Positions 20,363 through 29,405 of a stretch of 64,000 nt of DNA are shown here, piece after piece (positions within the stretch are counted from its first letter, which is position 1; each line of letters opens with the position of its first letter). This DNA is from Bacteroides uniformis. Lineage in GTDB: Bacteria > Bacteroidota > Bacteroidia > Bacteroidales > Bacteroidaceae. The DNA is taken from the NCBI RefSeq assembly GCF_025147485.1, contig NZ_CP102263.1, positions 943,501-1,007,500 on the forward strand, written 5' to 3'. Made by a program: the position numbers and the translations under genes. The notes beneath the pieces were generated by a model, which saw nothing but the letters and a program-made list of their open reading frames with translations, had not been told where the DNA came from and made no database searches.

Positions 20363-22633
20363 ACCAGTTATACTCCCCCTCCCTCTGCTAATGGAGAGAT
20401 GGATGCGTTTATCGATGACCTGATGGCAAAGATGACGCTCACAGAAAAGGTAGGACAGTTGAATCTTCTGGCGGTGCCTTCGTTTGTATCGGGCAACGCA
20501 TCTGACGATAACGACAGCCGCGAACAACTCATAGTCGATGGCAAACTTGGCGCCATGTATGGCAGCTATGTGGCAGAAGATCTGCTGGCAGCACAGAAAC
20601 TGGCAGTAGAGAAGAGTCGCCTGGGCATTCCACTGATGTTCGGCTACGATGTTATTCATGGTTTGCAAACGGTGCAGCCTATACCGCTAGCTATGTCCAC
20701 CTCATGGAATCCGGAACTGATAGAGCGGGGAGCCCGCGCTGCTTCCCTTGAGGCTACGGCTTCCGGCATCAACTGGGTCTATTCGCCGATGCTGGATATC
20801 TGCCGGGATGCCCGTTGGGGACGCATTGCTGAAACATTTGGAGAAGACCCTTTTCTGTGCGGTGAACTTGGTAAGGCAATGGTACGCGGTTATCAGGGTA
20901 CTGACCTTGCCGACAACACTACGGTAATGGCTTGCGTGAAACACTATGCGCTCTATGGAGCGGTAGAGGGTGGCCGCGACTACAACATTGTGAACATGGG
21001 ACGCCAGGAGGCTCTTAACGGATTCCTTCCACCTTATCGTGAATCTGCCTACGAGGGTGCCGGCAGTTTTATGGCTTCTTTCAACGATTTCGAGGGTATC
21101 CCTGCACACATCAACCGCTATCTGCTCAACGACCTGTTGCGCGAAGAATGGGGATTCAAGGGATTCATCACCTCCGACTATGAAGGCATCAACGAATGTG
21201 TGAACCACGGCATAGGCGATATTGAGGAGGTTACTGCACTGGCCATAGAGGCTTCGGTAGATATGGACCTCAACGGAAGTGCCTATATGGACAATCTAGA
21301 GAACCTCGTCAAGCAGGGACGTTTATCGGAAAAAGATATTGAGGTGGCTTGTCGCCGGGTGTTGGAAGCCAAATACAAGCTGGGACTCTTTGAAGACCCC
21401 TATCGCTACCTGAATCTACAGCGTTACCAGCGCGAGATTCACACCGATGAGGCGCGTCAGCTCAGCCGTGAGATAGCCAGAGAATGCCAGGTGTTGCTCA
21501 AGAATGAAGCTAGTGTGCTGCCTCTCTCCAAATCGGCCAAGATTGCCCTGGTGGGTCCGTTTGCGGTGGCAGCCAAAGAGATGCAGGGCAGTTGGTCCTT
21601 CTCCAGGTTTGCCGATGGCTGTGTAACTTTTTTGGAAGGTATGCAAGAAGCTGTAACAGGTCATGGCGGTTCGGTTACATACGCCGAAGGCTGTTGGGTG
21701 CTTGAAGACAAGCAACTGGAACAAGATATGGTCAACCAATATCTGGGCGCCTACAAGCCGGGACAGGTCATCAAACCTGTACATACTCGTCCAAACGAGC
21801 AACTCGTGGCAGAGGCTGTGGCCCTGGCCCGCCGGAGCGATGTGGTGGTGGCTGCCTTGGGTGAGCTGAACAACATGAACGGCGAAGGCGTGTCACGTTC
21901 CGACATTACCCTGGGGCTCCCGCAGGTAGAACTTCTCAAAGCGCTGAAGGCTACCGGCAAGCCGGTAATTCTCATCTTGACCGCCGGCCGACCGCTGGCG
22001 CTCACCGAGACCGAACCGCTGGCCGATGCCATACTTTATACATGGTCGTTGGGCGACCAGGCAGGTCGTGCCATGGCCGATGTGGTCTTTGGCGATGTCA
22101 ATCCGAGTGCCCGTCTGTCCACCTCTTTCCCGCGCAACGTGGGTCAGTGCCCTATCTACTACAACCACAAGAACACGGGACGTCCGCATCAGGATGGTGC
22201 AGCCTATTCTCGCTTCAACAGCAACTATCTCGACTGCATCCACGGGCCACTCTATGCTTTTGGGCACGGATTGAGCTACACGACCTTCGAATACAGCGAC
22301 GTCACACTATCAAACAATGAGATGACTGCCGACGGTCAGGTGAAGGCATCGGTGACGGTGACCAACACCGGCAAACGGGATGGCAAGGAGGTGGTACAAC
22401 TCTATGTAAGGGACATCTATGCCACCAGTTCACGCCCGGTGAAGGAGCTGAAAGGTTTCGAGAAAATCAGTCTCAAAGCCGGCGAGAGCAAGACCGTATC
22501 GTTTGAGATTGGCCGCAAGCAACTGGAGTACTACAACCATGCGTTGCAACTGACCGTTGAGCCAGGCGACTTCGAGATAATGATTGGACATGATAGTCAG
22601 CATGTAAACAAAGCAAAACTGACTGTAAATTGA
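20315..22633 (+). CDS. GH3 family beta-glucosidase (BglX-like)
   Basis: This 772-residue GH3 enzyme acts on terminal beta-glycosides, probably in the periplasm. The start at 20315 is chosen because the leader duplication with the previous GH3 gene aligns at this ATG; an upstream ATG (20312) and GTG (20306) are in frame. The signal is MKYSKLIALACGVLTLTSY, with tyrosine where the paralogue has its lipobox cysteine, so lipid anchoring is probably lost. Motifs: FGYDVIHGLQTVQPIPLA, ARWGRIAETFGEDPFL, ACVKHYALYGA, nucleophile D288 in GFITSDYEGI, and AILYTWSLGDQAG. A C-terminal fibronectin-like domain (HGLSYTTFEYS) is present. Composition is GC-rich like the PUL. Confidence 0.92.
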   Translation: MKYSKLIALACGVLTLTSYTPPPSANGEMDAFIDDLMAKMTLTEKVGQLNLLAVPSFVSGNASDDNDSREQLIVDGKLGAMYGSYVAEDLLAAQKLAVEKSRLGIPLMFGYDVIHGLQTVQPIPLAMSTSWNPELIERGARAASLEATASGINWVYSPMLDICRDARWGRIAETFGEDPFLCGELGKAMVRGYQGTDLADNTTVMACVKHYALYGAVEGGRDYNIVNMGRQEALNGFLPPYRESAYEGAGSFMASFNDFEGIPAHINRYLLNDLLREEWGFKGFITSDYEGINECVNHGIGDIEEVTALAIEASVDMDLNGSAYMDNLENLVKQGRLSEKDIEVACRRVLEAKYKLGLFEDPYRYLNLQRYQREIHTDEARQLSREIARECQVLLKNEASVLPLSKSAKIALVGPFAVAAKEMQGSWSFSRFADGCVTFLEGMQEAVTGHGGSVTYAEGCWVLEDKQLEQDMVNQYLGAYKPGQVIKPVHTRPNEQLVAEAVALARRSDVVVAALGELNNMNGEGVSRSDITLGLPQVELLKALKATGKPVILILTAGRPLALTETEPLADAILYTWSLGDQAGRAMADVVFGDVNPSARLSTSFPRNVGQCPIYYNHKNTGRPHQDGAAYSRFNSNYLDCIHGPLYAFGHGLSYTTFEYSDVTLSNNEMTADGQVKASVTVTNTGKRDGKEVVQLYVRDIYATSSRPVKELKGFEKISLKAGESKTVSFEIGRKQLEYYNHALQLTVEPGDFEIMIGHDSQHVNKAKLTVN

Positions 22634-22658
22634 AAATTAACACTGAAAAAATATAATC

Positions 22659-24071
22659 ATGAAAAAAATACTTTTCTTACTCCTCTCGATAGCGTTGCTG
22701 GTTGGCTGCACCACCGGCAAAACCCAAAAACCATCGTTTACCGGCACTTGGTATGCCTCGCAGTACGGTTGTCGCAGCGTAGTCCACTTCAACGAAGACA
22801 GCACCATCACCATCAGCAGCGAGGCCAACTCCGCTGCCAACATGACCGTGGGCTATGTAGTTTCCCCCCAGGCCGATGGCTATCATTTCGACCTTAAGAT
22901 GGGTATGGAGAATCGCGGTATCGCCCTCTTCGATGGCGCAGACCATCTGCAGATTGGTATCGTGTTCGGTCCGGAACAGTATGCTCCCCGTCCGCAGAAG
23001 TATGAAGATGCCAATTCGACACATGGAAATCTGATGCTGGACCTTTATCGGGATCCCACCAAGATAATCTCCGTGCTCGACACCAAGGTAGAGGCTCCGG
23101 CAGAGGCGGCTATTCCCTTCGAACGGAACAAGCGTCTGGGTAGAGGGCTCAACATGAATGGATATGTGGATGCCAACCCCGTAGATGGTAACGATGCCCC
23201 CATGACCGAAGCTGATTTCCAGGGCATTGCCGAAGCCGGATTCCAAAGCGTACGTATCCCGACGACTTGGGTGAAGCACTGCGCCAAAGAGGCTCCCTAT
23301 ACCATCGATGCGGACTTCTTCCAAAAGATGGACTGGACCATTGAGCAGTGTTTGAAAAACAACCTCGCTGTCTCCATCGACCAACACTACTACCCGGCCA
23401 TCAATATGGGCGAAGATGACCCTGACCTCACATGGGAACAGAACCTCGACCGAATTAAGTCGTTCTGGACACAGATTGCCGAGCATTACAAGGATTACCC
23501 CAACGACATGCTCTTCTTCGACTTGCTAAACGAACCCAACATGCGCCTTGGAGCCGATGGTTTGAACAAGCTGCATGCCGAACTCATTGCCATCATCCGC
23601 CGGACCAACCCGGGCCGTACACTGATTATAGGCACTCCCAATCTGGGACAGACCTGGACACTGGGCGAACTAAAATTCCCGGAAAACGAATGGAATATCA
23701 TCGTTCAGGGTCACTACTACCTGCCTCATACCTTCACCCATCAGAATCTGGAGTATGTGCCGAGTGCGATGGTAGGACATCAGGTAGAGTGGCACGGAAC
23801 CGAAAATGAGAAGGCGCCCATTATTCGCGACCTCGACTTCTGCCAACGCTGGAGCGAACAGAGCAGTCGTCCGCTCAACATCGGCGAATACGGTGTCTGC
23901 CTCAAAGCCGACCAGCAATCGATGAACCGCTACTTCTCCTTCATGCAAGAGCAGTTCCAATTGCGCGGATTCAGCAGCCACATCTGGGCATACCGCGGGC
24001 TGTTCGGCCTCTATGATCTCCAAACAAAGAAATGGAATCAGGAAAGTATTCAGGCGCTGACCAATTTCTAA
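22659..24071 (+). CDS. GH5-like endo-glycanase lipoprotein with N-terminal beta domain
   Basis: This 470-residue protein has a lipoprotein signal (LLSIALLVGCTTG, cysteine 17). Residues about 28-135 form a lipocalin-like or CBM-like beta domain (FTGTWYASQYGCRSVVHFNE). The catalytic GH5 barrel (about 145-470) shows GLNMNGYVDAN, AGFQSVRIPTTW, SIDQHYYP, the acid/base glutamate E292 in DLLNEPNM, and the nucleophile E410 in NIGEYG. It probably cleaves a beta-glucan-type backbone internally, feeding the GH3 exo-enzymes next to it. It is 25 nt downstream of one GH3 gene and 22 nt upstream of another. The exact subfamily cannot be assigned by eye. Confidence 0.88.
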   Translation: MKKILFLLLSIALLVGCTTGKTQKPSFTGTWYASQYGCRSVVHFNEDSTITISSEANSAANMTVGYVVSPQADGYHFDLKMGMENRGIALFDGADHLQIGIVFGPEQYAPRPQKYEDANSTHGNLMLDLYRDPTKIISVLDTKVEAPAEAAIPFERNKRLGRGLNMNGYVDANPVDGNDAPMTEADFQGIAEAGFQSVRIPTTWVKHCAKEAPYTIDADFFQKMDWTIEQCLKNNLAVSIDQHYYPAINMGEDDPDLTWEQNLDRIKSFWTQIAEHYKDYPNDMLFFDLLNEPNMRLGADGLNKLHAELIAIIRRTNPGRTLIIGTPNLGQTWTLGELKFPENEWNIIVQGHYYLPHTFTHQNLEYVPSAMVGHQVEWHGTENEKAPIIRDLDFCQRWSEQSSRPLNIGEYGVCLKADQQSMNRYFSFMQEQFQLRGFSSHIWAYRGLFGLYDLQTKKWNQESIQALTNF

Positions 24072-24093
24072 TTATAAAAGATTATTTATTCCT

Positions 24094-26616
24094 ATGAGAT
24101 ATTTATTTAGCCTACTTTTCTTGCTGGCTTACGGGAGCACTGTGGCGCAACAACCGCCCATGTTGCCACGTGATGCCGCCATAGAAGCCAAGATAGAGAA
24201 ACTGTTGGAGCAGATGAGCCTCGATGAGAAAATCGGGCAGATGGTGGAACTGGAGATAGGCATGATTACCTATCGAGACCCGCGTTACGTCGTGGAGAAG
24301 CTTGCCCGGATGTCGGAGCAGGAACTTGCCGACACCTTACGCCGCTTTGGGCTCGACAAGCAGCACAATGCAGCCCAGTTGGCACTGACAACGCCCGAAG
24401 ATAAGCAAAACAAGGAAAAGCTAATGAGGCTCTACTGGGTGTCCAACGATATCCAGTCGAAGCTTCCCTTCCGGTTGGATGAGGCGGCGCTCGATTCCGT
24501 AGTGGGCAAATATAAAGTCGGCTCCATTCTCAATGCGCCACAAACTACCGCCCAGACCCCTGCTATGTGGAATCAGGTGGTAAAGACCATTCAGGATGTG
24601 TCAATAAAACATCTCGGTATCCCCACCGTGTATGGTCTCGACCAGATGCATGGCACCACCTACTCCACCGGTGGTACGCTTTTCCCGGGTGCCATCAACA
24701 TGGCGGCCACTTTCAACCGCGACCTTGTATATAAGATGGGTGAAATAGTGGCCTACGAGACTCGTGCCTGTAATGTACCCTGGATTTACGGCCCATGTAT
24801 CGACCTCGGCAGAATGCAAGCCTGGAGTCGGCAGTATGAATCATTTGGCGAAGATGTATTCCTCTCCAGCGAGATGGGGGCAGCCGCTCTTCGCGGCATG
24901 CAAGGTGATAATCCTAACCATATCGATGCATACCACGTGGCAGGCTGCCTAAAGCATTACTTTGCCTACGGAGCACCATACAACGGACTGGATCGTTCAC
25001 CGGCCAGATTGAGCTACGAGGAACTGCGCGAGAAGCAGTTTGCGCCCTTTCTGCGGGGAATCCGGGAAGGAGCCTTAAGCATCATGACCAACAGTTCCAA
25101 CGTAAATGGAGTGAAGGGCACGGTCAACCGGGAATTTATCACCGGCTGGCTCAAGGAAGGGCTTGGCTGGGACGGAATGGTGGTAACCGACTGGGGAGAC
25201 ATCGATGGAGCCGTTACCAGCGACCGCGTGGTCCCTACTGCCAAGGAGGCAATCCGGCTAGCCATCAATGCCGGTGTAGATATGATGATGGTTCCCTCGC
25301 AATTCACTTACAACGGCTTACTCAAAGAACTGGTAGAAGAGGGTGGCGTCAGCATGGAACGCATTGACGATGCCGTGCGACGCATCCTGCGCCTGAAACA
25401 CCGGGTGGGACTTTTCGAACAGCCTAACACCTTTGCTAAAGATTATCCCAAATTCGGTAGTGAGGAGTTTGCAGCATACAGCCGGCAGGCCGCATTGGAA
25501 TCCATCGTTTTATTGAAGAACGACTCTGTAGACAGCCAAAGTCGCTTATTGCCCATAAAGCAAGGCACCCGACTGCTGGTATGTGGACCTAATGCCAACA
25601 GCATGCGTACACTCAACGGCGGCTGGAGCTATACCTGGCAGGGCGACGGTGCCGACCGCGAGGAATTTACCGGGCATTTCAATACCATCTATGAAGCCCT
25701 GCGAAACAAGTTCGGAAGCAATCATGTGACATTGGTAGAGGGCGTGAGTTACGACTCGAAACGCTGGGCAATGGATCATGCCGATAATATCGGCGATGCC
25801 GTGGCTGCTGCTGCCGACAATGACTATGTGATAGTGTGCATCGGAGAGAATACCTACGCCGAGACCCGGGGCAACATTGCCGATATCAATCTCAGTACCA
25901 ATCAGAAAAATCTGGTGAAGGCACTGGCTGCTACGGGCAAGCCCATCATCCTGGTGCTGAACGAGTCGCGCGGACGCGCCATCAGCGACATCGAACCTTT
26001 GGCAAAGGCCGTAGTACACACCATGCTGCCTGGCAATTATGGAGGAGATGCGCTGGCCGAACTCTTAGCGGGCAATGAAAACTTCTCCGGCCGTCTGCCA
26101 TATACCTACAGCGCTCAGCCGAATGCAATGGTCAACTACGACTATAAGGCGAGCGAAGTGCGCGAGACCATCAGCGGTGTATACGACTATAATGCCAAGA
26201 CCTACGAACAGTGGTGGTTTGGAGCCGGTATGAGCTATACCACCTATACCTACAGCAACCTCCGTGCCGATAAGAATAGTTTCACGAAAGACGATGTGCT
26301 CACTTTCACAGTCGATGTAAAAAACACAGGCGCCATGGCGGGCAAGGAAACAGTAATGCTCTATGCTTCCGATCTCTATGCTTCGCTCATGCCCGACAAT
26401 CGCCGCCTGCGCGGGTTCGAGAAGATTGTACTCGCCCCGGATGAAAGCAAAACAGTAACTTTCCGCATCAAGGCAAGCGACCTCGCCTTTATGGGAACCG
26501 GCAAGAAGTGGACACTCGAGGCTGGCGAATTCAATATCGCCTGCGGAGACCAGTCGGTGAGCATCCACTGCACGGAAGACTATACCTGGGAAGAAGAAAA
26601 TATACCTGATAACTGA
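24094..26616 (+). CDS. GH3 family glycoside hydrolase
   Basis: This 840-residue enzyme has a signal peptide ending near residue 19 (STVAQQ) and no lipobox. Motifs in order: EQMSLDEKIGQMVELEIG, TVYGLDQMHGTTYSTGGTLF, IYGPCIDLGRMQAWSRQYES, GCLKHYFAYGAP, and the nucleophile D366 in GMVVTDWGDID. The C-terminal domain has VLLKND and VVHTMLPGNYGGDALAELL, then a fibronectin-type module (GAGMSYTTYTYS). It differs clearly from the other two GH3 proteins in this locus, so they likely serve different linkages or cell compartments. It ends in TGATG overlap with the GH78-like gene. Confidence 0.92.
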   Translation: MRYLFSLLFLLAYGSTVAQQPPMLPRDAAIEAKIEKLLEQMSLDEKIGQMVELEIGMITYRDPRYVVEKLARMSEQELADTLRRFGLDKQHNAAQLALTTPEDKQNKEKLMRLYWVSNDIQSKLPFRLDEAALDSVVGKYKVGSILNAPQTTAQTPAMWNQVVKTIQDVSIKHLGIPTVYGLDQMHGTTYSTGGTLFPGAINMAATFNRDLVYKMGEIVAYETRACNVPWIYGPCIDLGRMQAWSRQYESFGEDVFLSSEMGAAALRGMQGDNPNHIDAYHVAGCLKHYFAYGAPYNGLDRSPARLSYEELREKQFAPFLRGIREGALSIMTNSSNVNGVKGTVNREFITGWLKEGLGWDGMVVTDWGDIDGAVTSDRVVPTAKEAIRLAINAGVDMMMVPSQFTYNGLLKELVEEGGVSMERIDDAVRRILRLKHRVGLFEQPNTFAKDYPKFGSEEFAAYSRQAALESIVLLKNDSVDSQSRLLPIKQGTRLLVCGPNANSMRTLNGGWSYTWQGDGADREEFTGHFNTIYEALRNKFGSNHVTLVEGVSYDSKRWAMDHADNIGDAVAAAADNDYVIVCIGENTYAETRGNIADINLSTNQKNLVKALAATGKPIILVLNESRGRAISDIEPLAKAVVHTMLPGNYGGDALAELLAGNENFSGRLPYTYSAQPNAMVNYDYKASEVRETISGVYDYNAKTYEQWWFGAGMSYTTYTYSNLRADKNSFTKDDVLTFTVDVKNTGAMAGKETVMLYASDLYASLMPDNRRLRGFEKIVLAPDESKTVTFRIKASDLAFMGTGKKWTLEAGEFNIACGDQSVSIHCTEDYTWEEENIPDN

Positions 26617-28922
26617 TGAATATGAAGAAGAGTGTTTTCGTTTTATTTTTTCTTTGCCTGGCACTATCCTGCGACGCGTCTGTATGGCCGGCTGTATGGA
26701 TTGGTTGCCACGCAGAAAAATCGGGCGCGGATCTGCGTGTCGCCTATTTCCGTAAAAGCGCGCAGTTAAACACGGTGCCCGACGCGCACCTGATACGCGT
26801 ATCGGCAGACAACAGGTATAAACTCTTTGTCAATGGAGTACTTGTTTCTCTGGGACCGGCGCGCAGCGATCTCAGCAACTGGAATTATGAAACGGTGGAT
26901 ATCGCACCCTACCTTCGCCAAGGGAAAAACACCCTGGCAGCCGTAGTATGGAACTATGGAGAGAAGCGTCCGATGGCACAAATGGGAACCAACGAGATTG
27001 CCCTATTGGTATGTGCCGACGGAGCAGCCCCGGTGTTCAACACCGATTGGAATTGGCAGGTGCTGACGGGCGAATCCTATTCATCGCTCGACGACTTTGT
27101 AGTGCCCGGCTACTATGCGGCCGACCGCGGTGAGCGGTTTGACGCCAACAACTACCCCTGGGGATGGCAAACAGAGCAAGAAGCCCCCGGATTCGATTGG
27201 AAGCAAGCCCGGAACCTGGATGCGGCAGCCGACAAGGGTACACGCGACCGTGGAGGCCGCCTCCTTGTGCCTCGCTCCATACCACAAATGGAGATGCGCG
27301 AGGTGTCGGCAGGCGATATCAACTTGCCACTGACCGTTGCTCCACATACAAGAACGTCGGTATTGATTGATCGCGACTCGCTCACCAATGCCTATCTCCA
27401 CCTGACCACTTCAGGCGGCAAGGGGGCTAGTGTGGAAGTATGTTACGCCGAGGCACTGTTCAATCCCGATATGCCCGACATCTGGCATGCCACCAAGCCA
27501 CATCGCGATGAGACAACAGGCAAAGTTATGATGGGAGTGAAAGACCAGTTCCTGATGGATGGGGGTACGCATCGGCAGACGACTACACTTTGGTGGCGTA
27601 CCTGGCGTTATCTGGAACTGACGGTGGAAACAGCCGACGAAGCATTAACTATCGAACGCCTGGGAGCCACCTTCACGGCCTATCCGCTAAAGAAGGAGAG
27701 TCACCTGCGCGCAGGTCGGGAACTGGAGCAAATGGAGAAGATAGGCTGGCGCACCGCCCGCCTCTGTGCCAACGAAACCTATATGGACTGCCCCTATTAC
27801 GAACAGCTTCAATATTTTGGCGACGCCCGGATTCAGGCCATGCTCACCCTGTACAACACCCGCGACACACTCCTGCCCCGGCACGCCATCGAGCAGGGAC
27901 GCATGTCGATGACCGCCGACGGGCTGACACAAAGCCGTTACCCTTCGGCCTCGCCACAGATGATATCCTCCTATTCGCTCAGTTGGATAGGTATGCTCTA
28001 CGACTACTGGATGATGCGCGACGGACATCAGTGGCTCCGTCAATACCTGCCCGCCGCTCGTCACATCATAGGCTGCTACGAGGAATACTTGCGGACCGAC
28101 AAGAGTCTGGCGCGTATGCCCCATTGGTTCTTTGCCGATTGGGCCACGGGTTTCGACTATGGAGAACCCAACTACGGTCAAGACGGCAGCTCGGCCTATC
28201 AAGATCTGGTGTTTGTTATGGCACTGCGCGAACAGGCCGCTATGGAAAAGGCTTTCGGCTTAGAAGTTTTGGGGAATTATTACCATGATTTAGCTCGTCA
28301 GATAACCGCCGCCATCAAAGCCAAATACTGGAACAGCGCGCGCGGATTGTTGGCCGATACTCCTGAACACGATGTTTATTCACAACACGTCAATGCCCTG
28401 GCCATACTGGCTGAGGTGCTTGAAGAACACGAAGCGCAAGAGGTGTGCCGCAAGATGCTTGATGATACTACACTCATCCAAGCCACTTTCTATTTCCGCT
28501 ATTTCGTACAGCAAGCCATGGATAAGGTCGGCATGGCCAACCGCTTGCTCGATACCCTGCAGCCCTGGCGAGACCAGCTTGCCATCGGGCTCACCACCTG
28601 GGCAGAAAATCCCGAACCGTCGCGCTCCGACTGTCATGCCTGGAGTGCCCATCTCAATATCGAGTTCTATCGTATGTTGTTGGGCATTCACTCTGCCGCT
28701 CCGGGGTTTGCCAAAGTTCGTCTGACTCCTGCTCTTGGTCACCTGTCGGAGGCATCAGGCTCCATACCCCATCCGTTGGGTAGCATCTCTGTAGCATACC
28801 TAAAGACGGGCCAAACCTTGCATGCCCGGATTATGCTTCCGGAAGGAGTCCACGCTACCCTTGAATGGAAAGGTCAATGCGTGGAAGTAGAACATTCGCA
28901 GGAGTTAGTTATAGCAGAATAA
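26616..28922 (+). CDS. GH78-like alpha-L-rhamnosidase
   Basis: This 768-residue secreted protein has a signal peptide (VFVLFFLCLALSCDASVW; the cysteine could also be a lipid site). An N-terminal beta domain with VSADNRYKLFVNGVLVSLGP and GKNTLAAVVWNYG is the lectin-like jelly roll seen in bacterial rhamnosidases. The (alpha/alpha)6 barrel (about 350-690) contains NETYMDCPYYEQLQYFGDAR; D391 and E396 fall in the GH78 DCPxxEQ motif. WSAHLNIEFYRMLLGI and the C-terminal beta-sandwich (GFAKVRLTPALGHLSEASGS) complete the family pattern. It removes terminal alpha-L-rhamnose or a similar sugar by inference. Last gene of the PUL, followed by a terminator. Confidence 0.85.
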   Translation: MNMKKSVFVLFFLCLALSCDASVWPAVWIGCHAEKSGADLRVAYFRKSAQLNTVPDAHLIRVSADNRYKLFVNGVLVSLGPARSDLSNWNYETVDIAPYLRQGKNTLAAVVWNYGEKRPMAQMGTNEIALLVCADGAAPVFNTDWNWQVLTGESYSSLDDFVVPGYYAADRGERFDANNYPWGWQTEQEAPGFDWKQARNLDAAADKGTRDRGGRLLVPRSIPQMEMREVSAGDINLPLTVAPHTRTSVLIDRDSLTNAYLHLTTSGGKGASVEVCYAEALFNPDMPDIWHATKPHRDETTGKVMMGVKDQFLMDGGTHRQTTTLWWRTWRYLELTVETADEALTIERLGATFTAYPLKKESHLRAGRELEQMEKIGWRTARLCANETYMDCPYYEQLQYFGDARIQAMLTLYNTRDTLLPRHAIEQGRMSMTADGLTQSRYPSASPQMISSYSLSWIGMLYDYWMMRDGHQWLRQYLPAARHIIGCYEEYLRTDKSLARMPHWFFADWATGFDYGEPNYGQDGSSAYQDLVFVMALREQAAMEKAFGLEVLGNYYHDLARQITAAIKAKYWNSARGLLADTPEHDVYSQHVNALAILAEVLEEHEAQEVCRKMLDDTTLIQATFYFRYFVQQAMDKVGMANRLLDTLQPWRDQLAIGLTTWAENPEPSRSDCHAWSAHLNIEFYRMLLGIHSAAPGFAKVRLTPALGHLSEASGSIPHPLGSISVAYLKTGQTLHARIMLPEGVHATLEWKGQCVEVEHSQELVIAE

Positions 28923-28987
28923 AAACTTATTTATGTTTTATCAAAATCTCAATACGTTCGAATGAAAAAAATACCAAGATAACTTCT

Positions 28988-29021
28988 GAGCGGATAGCTA
29001 TAGGCTATTCGCTCATTTTTT
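28988..29021 (+). terminator. Terminator after the PUL
   Basis: An 11-bp stem (28988-28998 with 29004-29014, one GU pair) with a 5-nt loop is followed by ATTTTTT. It lies 66 nt after the last PUL stop codon. The remaining 29022-29168 shows nothing recognisable. Confidence 0.85.
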
Positions 29022-29168
29022 ACCGGACAGTAATGGATGATAAATTGGACCGAAAAAACCTCCGCTTTAAATGTAGCCATATCTTTATTTGTAGAACATC
29101 TTACTGCAAAAGTAGCCTTATTTTACGGATTCTGCGGAAGCTCCACACTATCTAAATCTGTTATTTTG

Positions 29169-29240
29169 TACCCCTGAGCAGAATCGAACTGCTATTTAAC
29201 GTTTAGGAAACGCTTGTTCTATCCGTTGAACTACAAGGGC
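29169..29240 (-). tRNA. tRNA-Arg (anticodon CCU)
   Basis: The reverse strand folds as a full cloverleaf of 72 nt. The 7-bp acceptor stem GCCCTTG/CAGGGGT has two GU pairs, the D stem is GTTC/GAAC, the anticodon stem AGCGT/ACGTT carries loop TTCCTAA, and the T stem AGCAG/CTGCT has loop TTCGATT. The anticodon CCU (29205-29207) reads AGG codons for arginine. CCA is not encoded. Confidence 0.96.
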
Positions 29241-29279
29241 TTTTGCATAGATTCTGCATATTGCAGTAGATTGCGGATG

Positions 29280-29287
29280 CAAAGATA
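29280..29287 (-). promoter_or_regulatory. Candidate -7 element for tRNA-Arg
   Basis: CAAAGATA on the plus strand is TATCTTTG on the minus strand, a full TAnnTTTG match, 40 nt upstream of the tRNA 5' end. No korA promoter could be identified in 29288-29405. Confidence 0.55.
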
Positions 29288-29405
29288 ATGTATTCTGTCG
29301 ATTTTCCGAAAAAAGTTTTGTTAATCCGATTAACTTTACGAAATTTGTCGGTCAGTGATAGAATACAGTAACCCCAAAAAATTAATCTATAGTAATTCGT
29401 AAGTT

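Noticed and set aside
29169..29240. tRNA-Arg as attachment site of an integrated element covering the PUL
   Set aside because: I saw no duplicate of the tRNA 3' end and no integrase next to it; the recombinase at 63784 sits in a housekeeping context.
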